A DNA stretch of 64,000 nt from Roseitalea sp. (GTDB lineage Bacteria > Pseudomonadota > Alphaproteobacteria > Rhizobiales > Rhizobiaceae). Positions within the stretch are counted from its first letter, which is position 1. The number at the start of each line of letters is the position of its first letter. The notes under the pieces are model-generated. The model did not search any database. It was not told the origin of the DNA and saw only the letters and a list, made by a program, of their open reading frames with translations. The DNA lies in assembly GCA_017642895.1 (NCBI GenBank), contig JAEPON010000020.1, positions 1-64,000 of the forward strand. Reading direction: 5' to 3'. A program made the translations under genes and the position numbers. Shown here one piece after another: positions 1 through 7,506 of this stretch.

Positions 1-141
1 GTTGCCAATCGAGGCGGTGGCGGAGAAGTCGATGCCGGACTGGCTGACTTCGGGCGTGAACACGTCCAGCGCGGACGATTGGGCGAAAGCGCCGGTGGTG
101 GCGGTGACAGCGATGGCTGCGGCAAGAAGGATCGTTTTCAT
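1..141 (-). CDS. Secreted small protein, N-terminal part only
   Basis: The window opens inside a gene read on the minus strand. An ATG at 141 begins 47 in-frame codons that run off the window edge. The first 20 residues (MKTILLAAAIAVTATTGAFA, then QSS) form a clear Sec signal peptide with an AxA-type cleavage site, so the product is probably periplasmic or secreted. A GGAGA ribosome binding site lies seven bases upstream. The visible mature part (starting about SSALDVFTPEV) matches no family I recognise. Only the start of the gene is present, so its length and function cannot be judged. Confidence 0.7.
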   Translation of the reverse strand, partial: MKTILLAAAIAVTATTGAFAQSSALDVFTPEVSQSGIDFSATASIGN

Positions 142-653
142 GTCAGGTCTCCATTTGGTCCGTTGTTGATGCGGCCCCTTTCGGGTGCCGGGCTTTGGCG
201 GGGCGTTCTGCGTTGCCGCCTTGGCTGACCGGAAGATGGGGTGTGCGGTGCGATAACTGCCAATTACAAAAACGTAAGCAGACTCACGCAGCTGTGATCT
301 TGAAGCGCGTGAATCCGCACCCTACAGCCGAATTTTTTTTAATTATTTCAGTGTTTTATAGAAAGGATGCGATTCACGCGATCCGTGATCGAAGCGCCAT
401 TGTTCACGCAGATCGACCGCTGCGTTCAGCGCTCTGTGAACGATGGGCCGGTTTTCGTGACCTGCATAAGGGCGGGTTTCGTTTTTCGGACGAGCGGCGA
501 ACTGGACGTGCCTGACAATTCTCACACGTTTCGTGAGGTTTGTGATCGCAAATCGCAGCCCGATTGACCGTGCGCGCCGGCCAAATCCGCCACCGACAGG
601 CCGGCAAGTCAACGGGCGTGACAGGCATGGCGCCATTGGATAGAGCGTTTCTC
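142..653. other. Intergenic region between secreted-protein gene and dapE
   Basis: I found no convincing gene here. The stretch 331-362 is very AT-rich and contains TATAGA at 357-362, a possible -10 element, but with only a T-run where a -35 box would be. A short inverted repeat, CTCAC-N7-GTGAG, lies at 521-537 and could be an operator. The open frames here lack ribosome binding sites and recognisable protein features. The region probably holds the divergent promoters of the secreted-protein gene and dapE. Confidence 0.4.
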
Positions 654-1853
654 ATGACCCGATTGCCCACCGACCCGGCGGCCAACCTTGCCGCCCTGAT
701 CCGATGCCCGTCCGTGACGCCCGACGATGCCGGTGCGCTCGACACGCTGACCGCCATGCTGGCGCCGCTCGATTTCGTCTGCGACCGGCCGGTCTTCTCC
801 GAAACGGGCACGCCCGACATCGACAATCTCTATGCAAGACGCTCGGGCAACGGCCCGCATCTGATGTTTGCCGGCCACACCGATGTGGTGCCGCCGGGCG
901 ATCCGGCCGCCTGGTCGCACGATCCGTTCGGCGCGGCGGTCTCGGATGGCGCCATGTATGGGCGCGGCGCCGTCGACATGAAGGGCGGCATCGCCTGTTT
1001 CGTCGCCGCGCTTGCCCGGGTGGTTGCCGAACGCGGCCTGCTGCCGGGTTCGGTGTCGCTGCTGATCACCGGCGACGAGGAAGGGCCGGCGATCAACGGA
1101 TCGGTCAAGCTTCTTCAGTGGGCGACCGACAAGGGCGAGCGTTGGGACGCCTGCGTTCTGGGCGAGCCCACCAATCCCGATGCGATGGGCGACATGATCA
1201 AGATCGGCCGGCGCGGTTCCCTTTCGGGAACGATCACGGTCGAGGGGACACAAGGGCATGTCGCCTATCCCCATCTCGCCGACAATCCGGTGCGCTCCAT
1301 CGTGGCGCTGTGTGCCGCACTCAACGCGTCGCCGCTTGATCGGGGCACCGATGACTTCCAGCCGACCAATCTGGAGGTCACCACCATCGACACCGGCAAT
1401 CCGGCGGTCAATGTGATCCCGGCCCGGACGACGGCGCGCTTCAATGTGCGGTTCAACGACCGGTGGACGGAGGAGACACTGAAGGCGGAGATCATGGCGC
1501 GACTCGATCATGGTGCCGCCATGTCCGGACGTGGCGACGGCGGGCCGGTGCGGTTTTCCATCGCGTGGAACGAGCCGGTCAGCCAGGTCTTCCTGACCCG
1601 CAGTGATGCCCTGACGGGTGCACTGGCGGCAAGCGTGGCCGAGGTGACCGGGCGCTCGCCGACATTGTCCACATCCGGCGGCACGTCCGATGCCCGCTTC
1701 ATCAAGGATTATTGCCCGGTCGTCGAATTCGGCCTTGTCGGCAAGACGATGCACATGATCGACGAGCATGTCGCGCTCGAAGACCTTGAGACGCTGACGG
1801 CGATCTATGCCGACTTCATCACCCGCTGGTTTGCGGACCAAGCCGGCCGATGA
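654..1853 (+). CDS. dapE: Succinyl-diaminopimelate desuccinylase
   Basis: DapE hydrolyses N-succinyl-LL-diaminopimelate to succinate and LL-diaminopimelate in lysine and peptidoglycan-precursor synthesis, using two zinc ions in the cytoplasm. The 399-residue protein has the M20 metallopeptidase signature: GHTDVVPPGD (metal His75, catalytic Asp77), GRGAVDMKGG (bridging Asp108), TGDEEG (Glu142 and Glu143) and a late GGTSDARF segment typical of DapE. Length fits the family. The ATG at 654 (MTRLPTDP) was chosen because it matches the usual N-terminus; frames opening further upstream add residues unlike DapE. The stop overlaps the next gene by ATGA, so the two are probably translated together. Confidence 0.95.
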   Translation: MTRLPTDPAANLAALIRCPSVTPDDAGALDTLTAMLAPLDFVCDRPVFSETGTPDIDNLYARRSGNGPHLMFAGHTDVVPPGDPAAWSHDPFGAAVSDGAMYGRGAVDMKGGIACFVAALARVVAERGLLPGSVSLLITGDEEGPAINGSVKLLQWATDKGERWDACVLGEPTNPDAMGDMIKIGRRGSLSGTITVEGTQGHVAYPHLADNPVRSIVALCAALNASPLDRGTDDFQPTNLEVTTIDTGNPAVNVIPARTTARFNVRFNDRWTEETLKAEIMARLDHGAAMSGRGDGGPVRFSIAWNEPVSQVFLTRSDALTGALAASVAEVTGRSPTLSTSGGTSDARFIKDYCPVVEFGLVGKTMHMIDEHVALEDLETLTAIYADFITRWFADQAGR

Positions 1854-2431
1854 TCAATCTCGACTATGCCTTCCACCATGTCGAGTGCGTCGCCGGGGTC
1901 ATGACCGGACGGCCCGGGGCCATCGAGCGCATGGACATTTCGGCGGACGGGTTCTGGCGTTCGTTTTCGGCGATCGCCGTCGCGCTGCCGGCGATGTTTT
2001 TCGTCTGGGTGATGAACGCGCGGGCCAACCAGGCCGAGATGACGACCCTTGGCATCGCGCCGCTGGTTGCGGGCGAAGCGGTCTTTGAACTGATCGTCTG
2101 GCTGTTGCCGGTTCCCGTCTTCGCCCTTGTCCTGCGCCCGCTCGGGCTTGGCCACCGGTTCGTGCATCTGGTGATCGCGCGCAACTGGGCCAATGCGCTG
2201 TTCAGCTATGCGATCGCCGCGCTTTATGTGCCCTATCTGGTGGTCGCCGACGACAATGGGGCGATGATGATGCTGGGCGGCGTGCTGATGGTGCTGATTC
2301 TCATCGCCGCAGTCCGGCTGACACGCGCCGCACTCGACAGTTCGATGGCGCTGGCCATCGCCTTCATCGCCGGTGAACTCATCGTCAGCGCCACATTGGC
2401 GATCACCTATGTGGGGATCATGGGTTTTTGA
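1850..2431 (+). CDS. Conserved integral membrane protein coupled to dapE
   Basis: A 193-residue protein of unknown function. After a roughly 35-residue N-terminal segment it has about five hydrophobic stretches (near residues 38-56, 76-98, 115-133, 138-155 and 165-190), so it is probably an inner-membrane protein. No catalytic or transport motif stands out. Its ATG overlaps the dapE stop in an ATGA junction, which implies translational coupling and perhaps a link to cell-wall precursor metabolism, though that is inference. It ends seven bases before the convergent lytic transglycosylase gene. Confidence 0.75.
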   Translation: MINLDYAFHHVECVAGVMTGRPGAIERMDISADGFWRSFSAIAVALPAMFFVWVMNARANQAEMTTLGIAPLVAGEAVFELIVWLLPVPVFALVLRPLGLGHRFVHLVIARNWANALFSYAIAALYVPYLVVADDNGAMMMLGGVLMVLILIAAVRLTRAALDSSMALAIAFIAGELIVSATLAITYVGIMGF

Positions 2432-2437
2432 TGCGCT

Positions 2438-3658
2438 TCAACGGATCGCGCCGATCAGCGCTTTCGACGGAAAGCATGTCGGCTGCCGGCCGTTCTTCTG
2501 CTGCCAGTCGCCGATCGACCGGCGGGTCCTGAAGCCGGGCAGCCCGTCGGCGCCGCCCACATCATAGCCCTTGCCCTCAAGCACGCGCTGCATCGCCGCG
2601 ATCTCCGAGCGGTAGAGCGTATCGACCCGGCCCCAGGACGCCTTGAAGCGGCCGGACCCCCATTCGATGCGGTCGCCGGCATGGCCGACGAACAGGGCGT
2701 AGAGATCACTCTCATTATACTGTTTGAGCACATAGAAGTTCGGCGTGACGATGAAAGCCGGGCCGCTGCGGCCTGCGGGCATCATCAGAAAGGCTTCCAG
2801 ATCCATCTCGTGGGCCGGGAACGGCCGGCCGGAAATGCGGGTGATGCCCATGGCCGCCCAGTCACGGATCGTCAGGCCCTGGTCCGGCCCCTCGAAGCTG
2901 CAGGAAATGTCGGCCGGAACGGTGACCTCAAAACCCCAATCGCGGCCCGAAACCCAGCCGAAATGATCGAGATAGGCGGCGATCGAGCCGAGCGTGTCGG
3001 GCACCGATGTCCAGATGTTCGGCTTGCCGTCGCCATCGATATCGACGGCATGTTCAAGGAAGGATGTGGGCAGGAACTGCGGCTGGCCGAGTGCGCCGGC
3101 CCAGGATGATTTCATCTGTGCCGGGGTGGCGTTGCCGCGTTCGACCATCTGGAGCGCGGCGACCAGTTCGGTGCGGAACAGATCGGGCCGGGTCGACATG
3201 AAGGCCTTGGTGCCGAGCACCTGGAAGGCGTCGTGCGGAATGTCGACACGGCCGAACGCGCTCTCGCGGCCCCAGATGGCCAGGATGATGCGGCCCGGAA
3301 CGCCGTAGCGCCGTTCGAGCGCGGCCAGCGTCGATGCGTGCTGGCTGGCCAGACGGCGCCCCTGACCGACGATGGCGCCCAGATTGTTCTCGTTGAAATA
3401 GCGGGCGGGCGCGGAAAACTCCGCCTGGCGAATGCGCTGCGGCGTCGTCTGGCCGGGGCGGACGAGGCCCGGAATGTCGGTGTTGAGGCGTTTGGTACCC
3501 ATGGCGCGGTCGAACGTGGCGCGCGAAACGCCCGCCGACCTTGCCTTTGGCCACATCGTGTCTTCCAGAAAGCGCCCGTACTGGCCCTGGAGATCGGCAT
3601 GGGCCGCGCCGGTCATGGCAAGGGCGCACGCAAGGATGAGGGCTGCAAGACGGACCAT
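2438..3658 (-). CDS. Lytic murein transglycosylase, MltB type
   Basis: The predicted enzyme cleaves the MurNAc-GlcNAc bond of peptidoglycan to give 1,6-anhydro products. The protein of about 406 residues starts with a signal peptide (MVRLAALILACALAMTGAAHA), carries an SLT_2/MltB catalytic domain (IWGRESAFGR holds the catalytic Glu; GALGQPQFLPTSF and the DIDGDGKPNIW calcium-type loop follow) and ends with a peptidoglycan-binding-1-like segment (GYDVGGADGLPGFRTRRSIGDWQ). No lipobox Cys is present, so it is periplasmic or loosely bound. ATG at 3658 was preferred over the TTG six codons upstream because GGGGA lies just before it. It follows recR on the same strand, a common arrangement in this order. 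Confidence 0.9.
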   Translation of the reverse strand: MVRLAALILACALAMTGAAHADLQGQYGRFLEDTMWPKARSAGVSRATFDRAMGTKRLNTDIPGLVRPGQTTPQRIRQAEFSAPARYFNENNLGAIVGQGRRLASQHASTLAALERRYGVPGRIILAIWGRESAFGRVDIPHDAFQVLGTKAFMSTRPDLFRTELVAALQMVERGNATPAQMKSSWAGALGQPQFLPTSFLEHAVDIDGDGKPNIWTSVPDTLGSIAAYLDHFGWVSGRDWGFEVTVPADISCSFEGPDQGLTIRDWAAMGITRISGRPFPAHEMDLEAFLMMPAGRSGPAFIVTPNFYVLKQYNESDLYALFVGHAGDRIEWGSGRFKASWGRVDTLYRSEIAAMQRVLEGKGYDVGGADGLPGFRTRRSIGDWQQKNGRQPTCFPSKALIGAIR

Positions 3659-3727
3659 CGGTCGTTCCCCAGTCAAATCGGTCGGAACAGGCTATCAGGT
3701 GATTCTGGTGCGAAACAGGTCGATGGC

Positions 3728-4336
3728 TCAGAAGTTGGTGCGCGCGCGCAGGGCGGCCGAAAGCGTGCCCTCATCGAGATAATCCAGTTCGCCGCCCACC
3801 GGCACGCCATGGGCCAGCCGGGTGATCTTTGCATCGGTGTCTTCAAGCTGGGCGGTGATGTAATGGGCGGTCGCCTGCCCTTCGACGGTCGCGTTGACCG
3901 CAAGGATCAGTTCGCGCACGTCCCCGCCTGAGACCCGGTCGATCAGACCTGCAATGTTGAGATCGTCCGGGCCGACACCGTCGAGCGGCGACAGCGTTCC
4001 GCCGAGCACGTGATAGCGGGCATTCATCTCGCCGGCGCGTTCGAGAGCCCACAGATCGGCGACATCCTCGACGACGATGATGGTGGCGTCCTCGCGGCGC
4101 GGATCTGTGCATACCGAACAGGGGTCGCTGGTGTCCACATTGCCGCAGGTCGAACAGATGACCACCTTGGCCGCCGCCTCGGCCATCGCGCCGGCGAGCG
4201 GTTCGAGCAGTTGCTCGCGCTTCTTGATCATGTGCAGCGCGGCACGGCGCGCCGAGCGCGGGCCGAGGCCCGGCACCTTGGCCAGAAGCTGGATCAGCCG
4301 TTCGATCTCAGGGCCTGCGATTCGTTTCGATGACAT
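3728..4336 (-). CDS. recR: Recombination mediator RecR
   Basis: RecR acts with RecO and RecF to load RecA on gapped DNA. The 202-residue protein has all family parts: an N-terminal helix-hairpin-helix (VPGLGPRSAR, 21-30), a four-cysteine zinc finger (Cys61, 64, 73, 76) and a Toprim domain with IIVVEDVAD followed by the Walker-like GGTLSPLDGVGPDDLN. Length is normal. In many bacteria recR directly follows dnaX and ybaB; here those two lie 2.8 kb further on, with aguA, LysE and EamA genes between. RecF is encoded at 45.8 kb in this window. Confidence 0.96.
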   Translation of the reverse strand: MSSKRIAGPEIERLIQLLAKVPGLGPRSARRAALHMIKKREQLLEPLAGAMAEAAAKVVICSTCGNVDTSDPCSVCTDPRREDATIIVVEDVADLWALERAGEMNARYHVLGGTLSPLDGVGPDDLNIAGLIDRVSGGDVRELILAVNATVEGQATAHYITAQLEDTDAKITRLAHGVPVGGELDYLDEGTLSAALRARTNF

Positions 4337-4460
4337 GGCATTGATTTAGGCCGTCAAAGCCTGCGTGCAAAGCGTCAATGGCGGCGGGTCAAGAAACGGG
4401 TGGCGAGCGGCGCGCGCGGACGTTAGAGGCACAAGGTCGCCATTCTCAAGACCATTTCCC

Positions 4461-5384
4461 ATGTCGCAGCCCGCCGCCGTCAACGCCTCCATGTCGCCCG
4501 CCCAATGGGTGATGCTGATCACGCTGTCGATCGTGTTCGGCGGATCGTTCTTCTTCAACGGCGTGATCGTGCGCGACCTGCCGCCGCTGACCATCGTCTT
4601 TTTCCGTGTGGCGCTCGCCGCCGTCGTGCTGCACATCTATCTGCGGGCAACCGGGCGGGCGATGCCCTGGACCGGCGCCGTATGGCGCATGTTCTTTGCG
4701 ATGGGCGCCCTCAACAATGTCATCCCGTTCACGCTGATCGTCTACGGCCAGACCCAGATCGCGTCGGGCGTTGCCTCCATTCTCAACGCGATGACGCCGC
4801 TCTTCACCGTCGTCGTCGCGCACTATTGGACCGAGGACGAGAAACTGACCGGGCCGCGCATCGCCGGCGTCTTTGCCGGGCTTGGCGGCGTCGCCGTGAT
4901 GATGGGCGGTCCGACACTCGGCGGCGGCTGGGGCACGGTCGCGGCCTATCTGGCCTGTCTGGGCGCGGCGCTCTCCTACGGGTTCGCCGCCGTCTATGGC
5001 CGCCGGTTCCGCAAGGCGGCGATCGATCCTCTGGCCGTGGCGACCGGTCAGGTCACCGCGTCCAGCGTCTTGATGCTGCCGCTGATGCTTACGATCGACC
5101 GGCCCTGGATGCTGGCCATGCCGGGGCTCGACAGCGTGCTTGCGATGATCGGTCTTGCGATCGTTTCGACCGCCTTTGCCTATCTTCTCTATTTCCGCAT
5201 CCTGTCGGGCGCGGGCGCGACCAACCTGTCGCTGGTGACGTTCCTGGTCCCGGTCAGCGCGATCCTTCTGGGCATCGCGTTTCTCGACGAAGTCCTGCTG
5301 CCGCGCCACATGATCGGCATGGCGCTGATCGGATTGGGGCTGGCGCTGGTCGACGGTCGGCTGTTCAGCCGGAAAGCCGGCTGA
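4461..5384 (+). CDS. EamA/DMT family transporter
   Basis: A 307-residue inner-membrane protein with two repeated EamA halves of about five transmembrane helices each, typical of drug/metabolite transporters that export small metabolites or amino acids. The substrate cannot be read from the sequence. The conserved FGGSFFFNGVIVRDLPP in helix 1 and the second-half FAYLLYFRILSGAGA and ILLGIAFLDEVL segments are characteristic. ATG at 4461 gives a normal N-terminus; a weaker alternative is the ATG at 4491. It is divergent from recR and is followed by a second exporter gene (LysE type), so the pair may be one unit. Confidence 0.88.
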   Translation: MSQPAAVNASMSPAQWVMLITLSIVFGGSFFFNGVIVRDLPPLTIVFFRVALAAVVLHIYLRATGRAMPWTGAVWRMFFAMGALNNVIPFTLIVYGQTQIASGVASILNAMTPLFTVVVAHYWTEDEKLTGPRIAGVFAGLGGVAVMMGGPTLGGGWGTVAAYLACLGAALSYGFAAVYGRRFRKAAIDPLAVATGQVTASSVLMLPLMLTIDRPWMLAMPGLDSVLAMIGLAIVSTAFAYLLYFRILSGAGATNLSLVTFLVPVSAILLGIAFLDEVLLPRHMIGMALIGLGLALVDGRLFSRKAG

Positions 5385-5422
5385 TAGGTTCGGCACCCGA
5401 AGCAAGCGCAGAGGAGCCGGAA

Positions 5423-6046
5423 ATGAGCATCGAAACCTGGCTGACCTATGTGGCGACCGTGTTCCTGCTGATGTGCACGCCCGGGCCAAGCCAGCTCCTG
5501 ATGCTGTCCAACTCCATGGCGCATGGCTGGCGACGGTCGCTGGCCACGGCCGCCGGCGACCTGACCGCCAACCTGTTTCAGATGCTTGCCGCTGGGCTTG
5601 GGCTGGCGGCCCTGATCATGACCTTCGATCACGCTCTGACCGTGATCAAATGGTGCGGCGTGGCCTATCTGGTCTGGCTCGGCCTGAAGATGATCCGATC
5701 GACAGGCCCCATTGGCACGACAAGGACGGCCCCGGCCCGGGCGCGGTTGCGCACGCTGTGGCTGCAAGGGTTTGTCACCTCGGCCACCAACCCCAAGGCG
5801 ATCGTGTTCTTCGCATCGCTGTTTCCGCTGTTCATCGCCGCCGACGCGCCATTGTGGCCGCAATTGGCCGTGCTGACCGGCACCTATCTGGCGATCGATG
5901 CCTTGTTCCTGACCGGCTATGGCCGCGGCGCGGACTGGCTGGCCAAGCGGCTCGCCAGCCGTGCCCGCCCCTGGGCCGACCGGATCGGCGGTGGTTTCAT
6001 GATCGGCGCAGCGGTGCTGCTCGGCTTGCGCCCGGTGGAGCGATAG
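5423..6046 (+). CDS. LysE/RhtB family amino-acid exporter
   Basis: A 207-residue membrane protein of the LysE/RhtB translocator family, which exports amino acids such as lysine, threonine or homoserine lactone. The N-terminal TPGPSQLLMLSNSMAHGWRR segment is the family hallmark, followed by about six hydrophobic helices and the conserved GFVTSATNPKAIVFFASLFP loop. A GGAGCCGG ribosome binding site precedes ATG 5423 by a few bases. The gene starts 38 bases after the EamA gene and ends six bases before the convergent agmatine deiminase gene. The substrate is unknown. Confidence 0.9.
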   Translation: MSIETWLTYVATVFLLMCTPGPSQLLMLSNSMAHGWRRSLATAAGDLTANLFQMLAAGLGLAALIMTFDHALTVIKWCGVAYLVWLGLKMIRSTGPIGTTRTAPARARLRTLWLQGFVTSATNPKAIVFFASLFPLFIAADAPLWPQLAVLTGTYLAIDALFLTGYGRGADWLAKRLASRARPWADRIGGGFMIGAAVLLGLRPVER

Positions 6047-6052
6047 GGCCTC

Positions 6053-7159
6053 TCAGACCCTGGGTTGCTCGCGGGTGGCGCAATGAATGCCGCCGCCCAC
6101 TTCGCCGACAGGATCGACTTGGAGCATGACAATGTCCCGGCCGGGATAAAGCCCGGCCAGCGTGTCGCGGGCGATCACGTCGGTCTCCCGGTCGCCGAAC
6201 TGCGCCGCAATCACCGCACCATTGCAGACATAATAATTGACGTAGGAGGCAACGAAATCGTCCGACCGGATGCGGGTGTCATACGGTTCGGGCAGAACCA
6301 CCAGCTCGAACGGTTCGCCGCGCGCATCGGTCGCCGCCGCGAGAATGTCGTGGGTTTCGAAAGCCGCCTTCGACCAGGGATCGCCGGCAATGATGTCCTG
6401 GGGCATCTGGATCAGGATTGTGCCCGGCGCCGTGAACCGGGCCAGCGCGTCGATGTGATGGTCGGTAATGTCGGCACCGGCGATGCCCGGCGCCCACACC
6501 AGCTTTTCGGCACCCAGTGCATCGAGCAAAAGGCGTTCGATCTCGGCGCGCGACCCCGCATTGCGGTTCGGATTTACCCATGAGCTTTCATGGGCAATCA
6601 GCGTGCCGTGACCGTCGGTCTCGACGCCGCCGGGTTCGCCGACAAGGCCATTGTTGAAAACGGGCAACTCCATCATCGCGGCGACGCGCCGGGCGACCGC
6701 GCCGTCGTTGTCATGGACCTGCTTGCCGCCCCAGCCATTGAAGTTGAGGTCGCTGACGGCCAGGCCGCCTTTGCCGTCCACGACGAACATCGGACCGGAA
6801 TCGCGCGCCCACAGATCGTCCGTCGCAACGTCCCAGATCTCGACCGCGTCCGACAGTATGCGCCGTGCGCCTGCCTCGTGGCTGGCATCCATCAGCATCA
6901 CAACCGGCTCGAACTCGGCAATCGTGTTGGCGATATCGGCGATTGCCTGTTGCAGCATGTCGAGAAACACGCCGTCGGGATGGACCCGTCGGCTGACGGG
7001 CCACTGCATGAAGGTGCGCTCGTGCGGAACGGTTTCCTCGGGCAGAAAGAAACCAGAGGCGCAGGCCGAAGTCATGCCGCTAGCTCCGCCCTTCTTGGGC
7101 ATCAGCGATGCCGCGCCGATCGCGGCTGCGCCTTGTGCTAAACGACGCCGCGAGAACAC
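6053..7159 (-). CDS. Agmatine deiminase family protein with Tat-like leader
   Basis: This family (peptidyl-arginine deiminase/AguA) converts agmatine to N-carbamoylputrescine. The 368-residue protein has the expected ARDSGPMFV, GGVETDGHGT and VGEVGGGIHC motifs, with the predicted nucleophile Cys360 near the C-terminus. Its N-terminus MFSRRRLAQGAAAIGAASLM resembles a twin-arginine signal, which would place the enzyme outside the cytoplasm; most AguA proteins are cytoplasmic. The start is a GTG at 7159, 11 bases after the ybaB stop, so it is probably co-transcribed with dnaX-ybaB. An internal start at the Met near residue 29 would remove the leader. Confidence 0.88.
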   Translation of the reverse strand: MFSRRRLAQGAAAIGAASLMPKKGGASGMTSACASGFFLPEETVPHERTFMQWPVSRRVHPDGVFLDMLQQAIADIANTIAEFEPVVMLMDASHEAGARRILSDAVEIWDVATDDLWARDSGPMFVVDGKGGLAVSDLNFNGWGGKQVHDNDGAVARRVAAMMELPVFNNGLVGEPGGVETDGHGTLIAHESSWVNPNRNAGSRAEIERLLLDALGAEKLVWAPGIAGADITDHHIDALARFTAPGTILIQMPQDIIAGDPWSKAAFETHDILAAATDARGEPFELVVLPEPYDTRIRSDDFVASYVNYYVCNGAVIAAQFGDRETDVIARDTLAGLYPGRDIVMLQVDPVGEVGGGIHCATREQPRV

Positions 7160-7169
7160 GGAGCCAAGC

Positions 7170-7496
7170 TCAGAACGGCAACTTCATGCCGGGCGGCAGG
7201 GGCAGGCCAGCGGTCATTTCCTGGGTCTTTTCGGCGACGATCTGCTCGATCTTGGCCTTGGCGTCCGAATGGGCGGCGATGATCAGGTCTTCGAGGATCT
7301 CGACGTCGTCTTCCGAGAACATGGAGGGATCGATCTTCAGGGCCTTCATGGCCCCCTTGCCGGTGAGCGTGACGGTGACCATGCCGCCGCCTGCGGTGCC
7401 GTCGGCGGTCATCTGATCCATCTCGGCCTGCATGGCCTGCATCTTTTCCTGCATTTCCTTGGCCTTGCTCATCAGGCCCATAATGTCGCGCATCAT
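7170..7496 (-). CDS. ybaB: YbaB/EbfC nucleoid-associated protein
   Basis: A small DNA-binding protein (108 residues) that forms tweezer-like dimers and helps organise the nucleoid. The N-terminal GLMSKAKEMQEKMQAMQAEM helix and the central MVTVTLTGKGAMKALKIDP strand region are typical. It lies 10 bases after dnaX on the same strand, the standard arrangement. Two adjacent ATG codons (7496 and 7493) are possible starts. The usual downstream partner recR is missing here and agmatine deiminase takes its place. Confidence 0.95.
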   Translation of the reverse strand: MMRDIMGLMSKAKEMQEKMQAMQAEMDQMTADGTAGGGMVTVTLTGKGAMKALKIDPSMFSEDDVEILEDLIIAAHSDAKAKIEQIVAEKTQEMTAGLPLPPGMKLPF

Positions 7497-7506
7497 TGTC
7501 TCCAGA

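Noticed and set aside
195..636. Short frames on both strands before dapE
   Set aside because: They overlap one another, lack ribosome binding sites, and no frame shows protein-like features.
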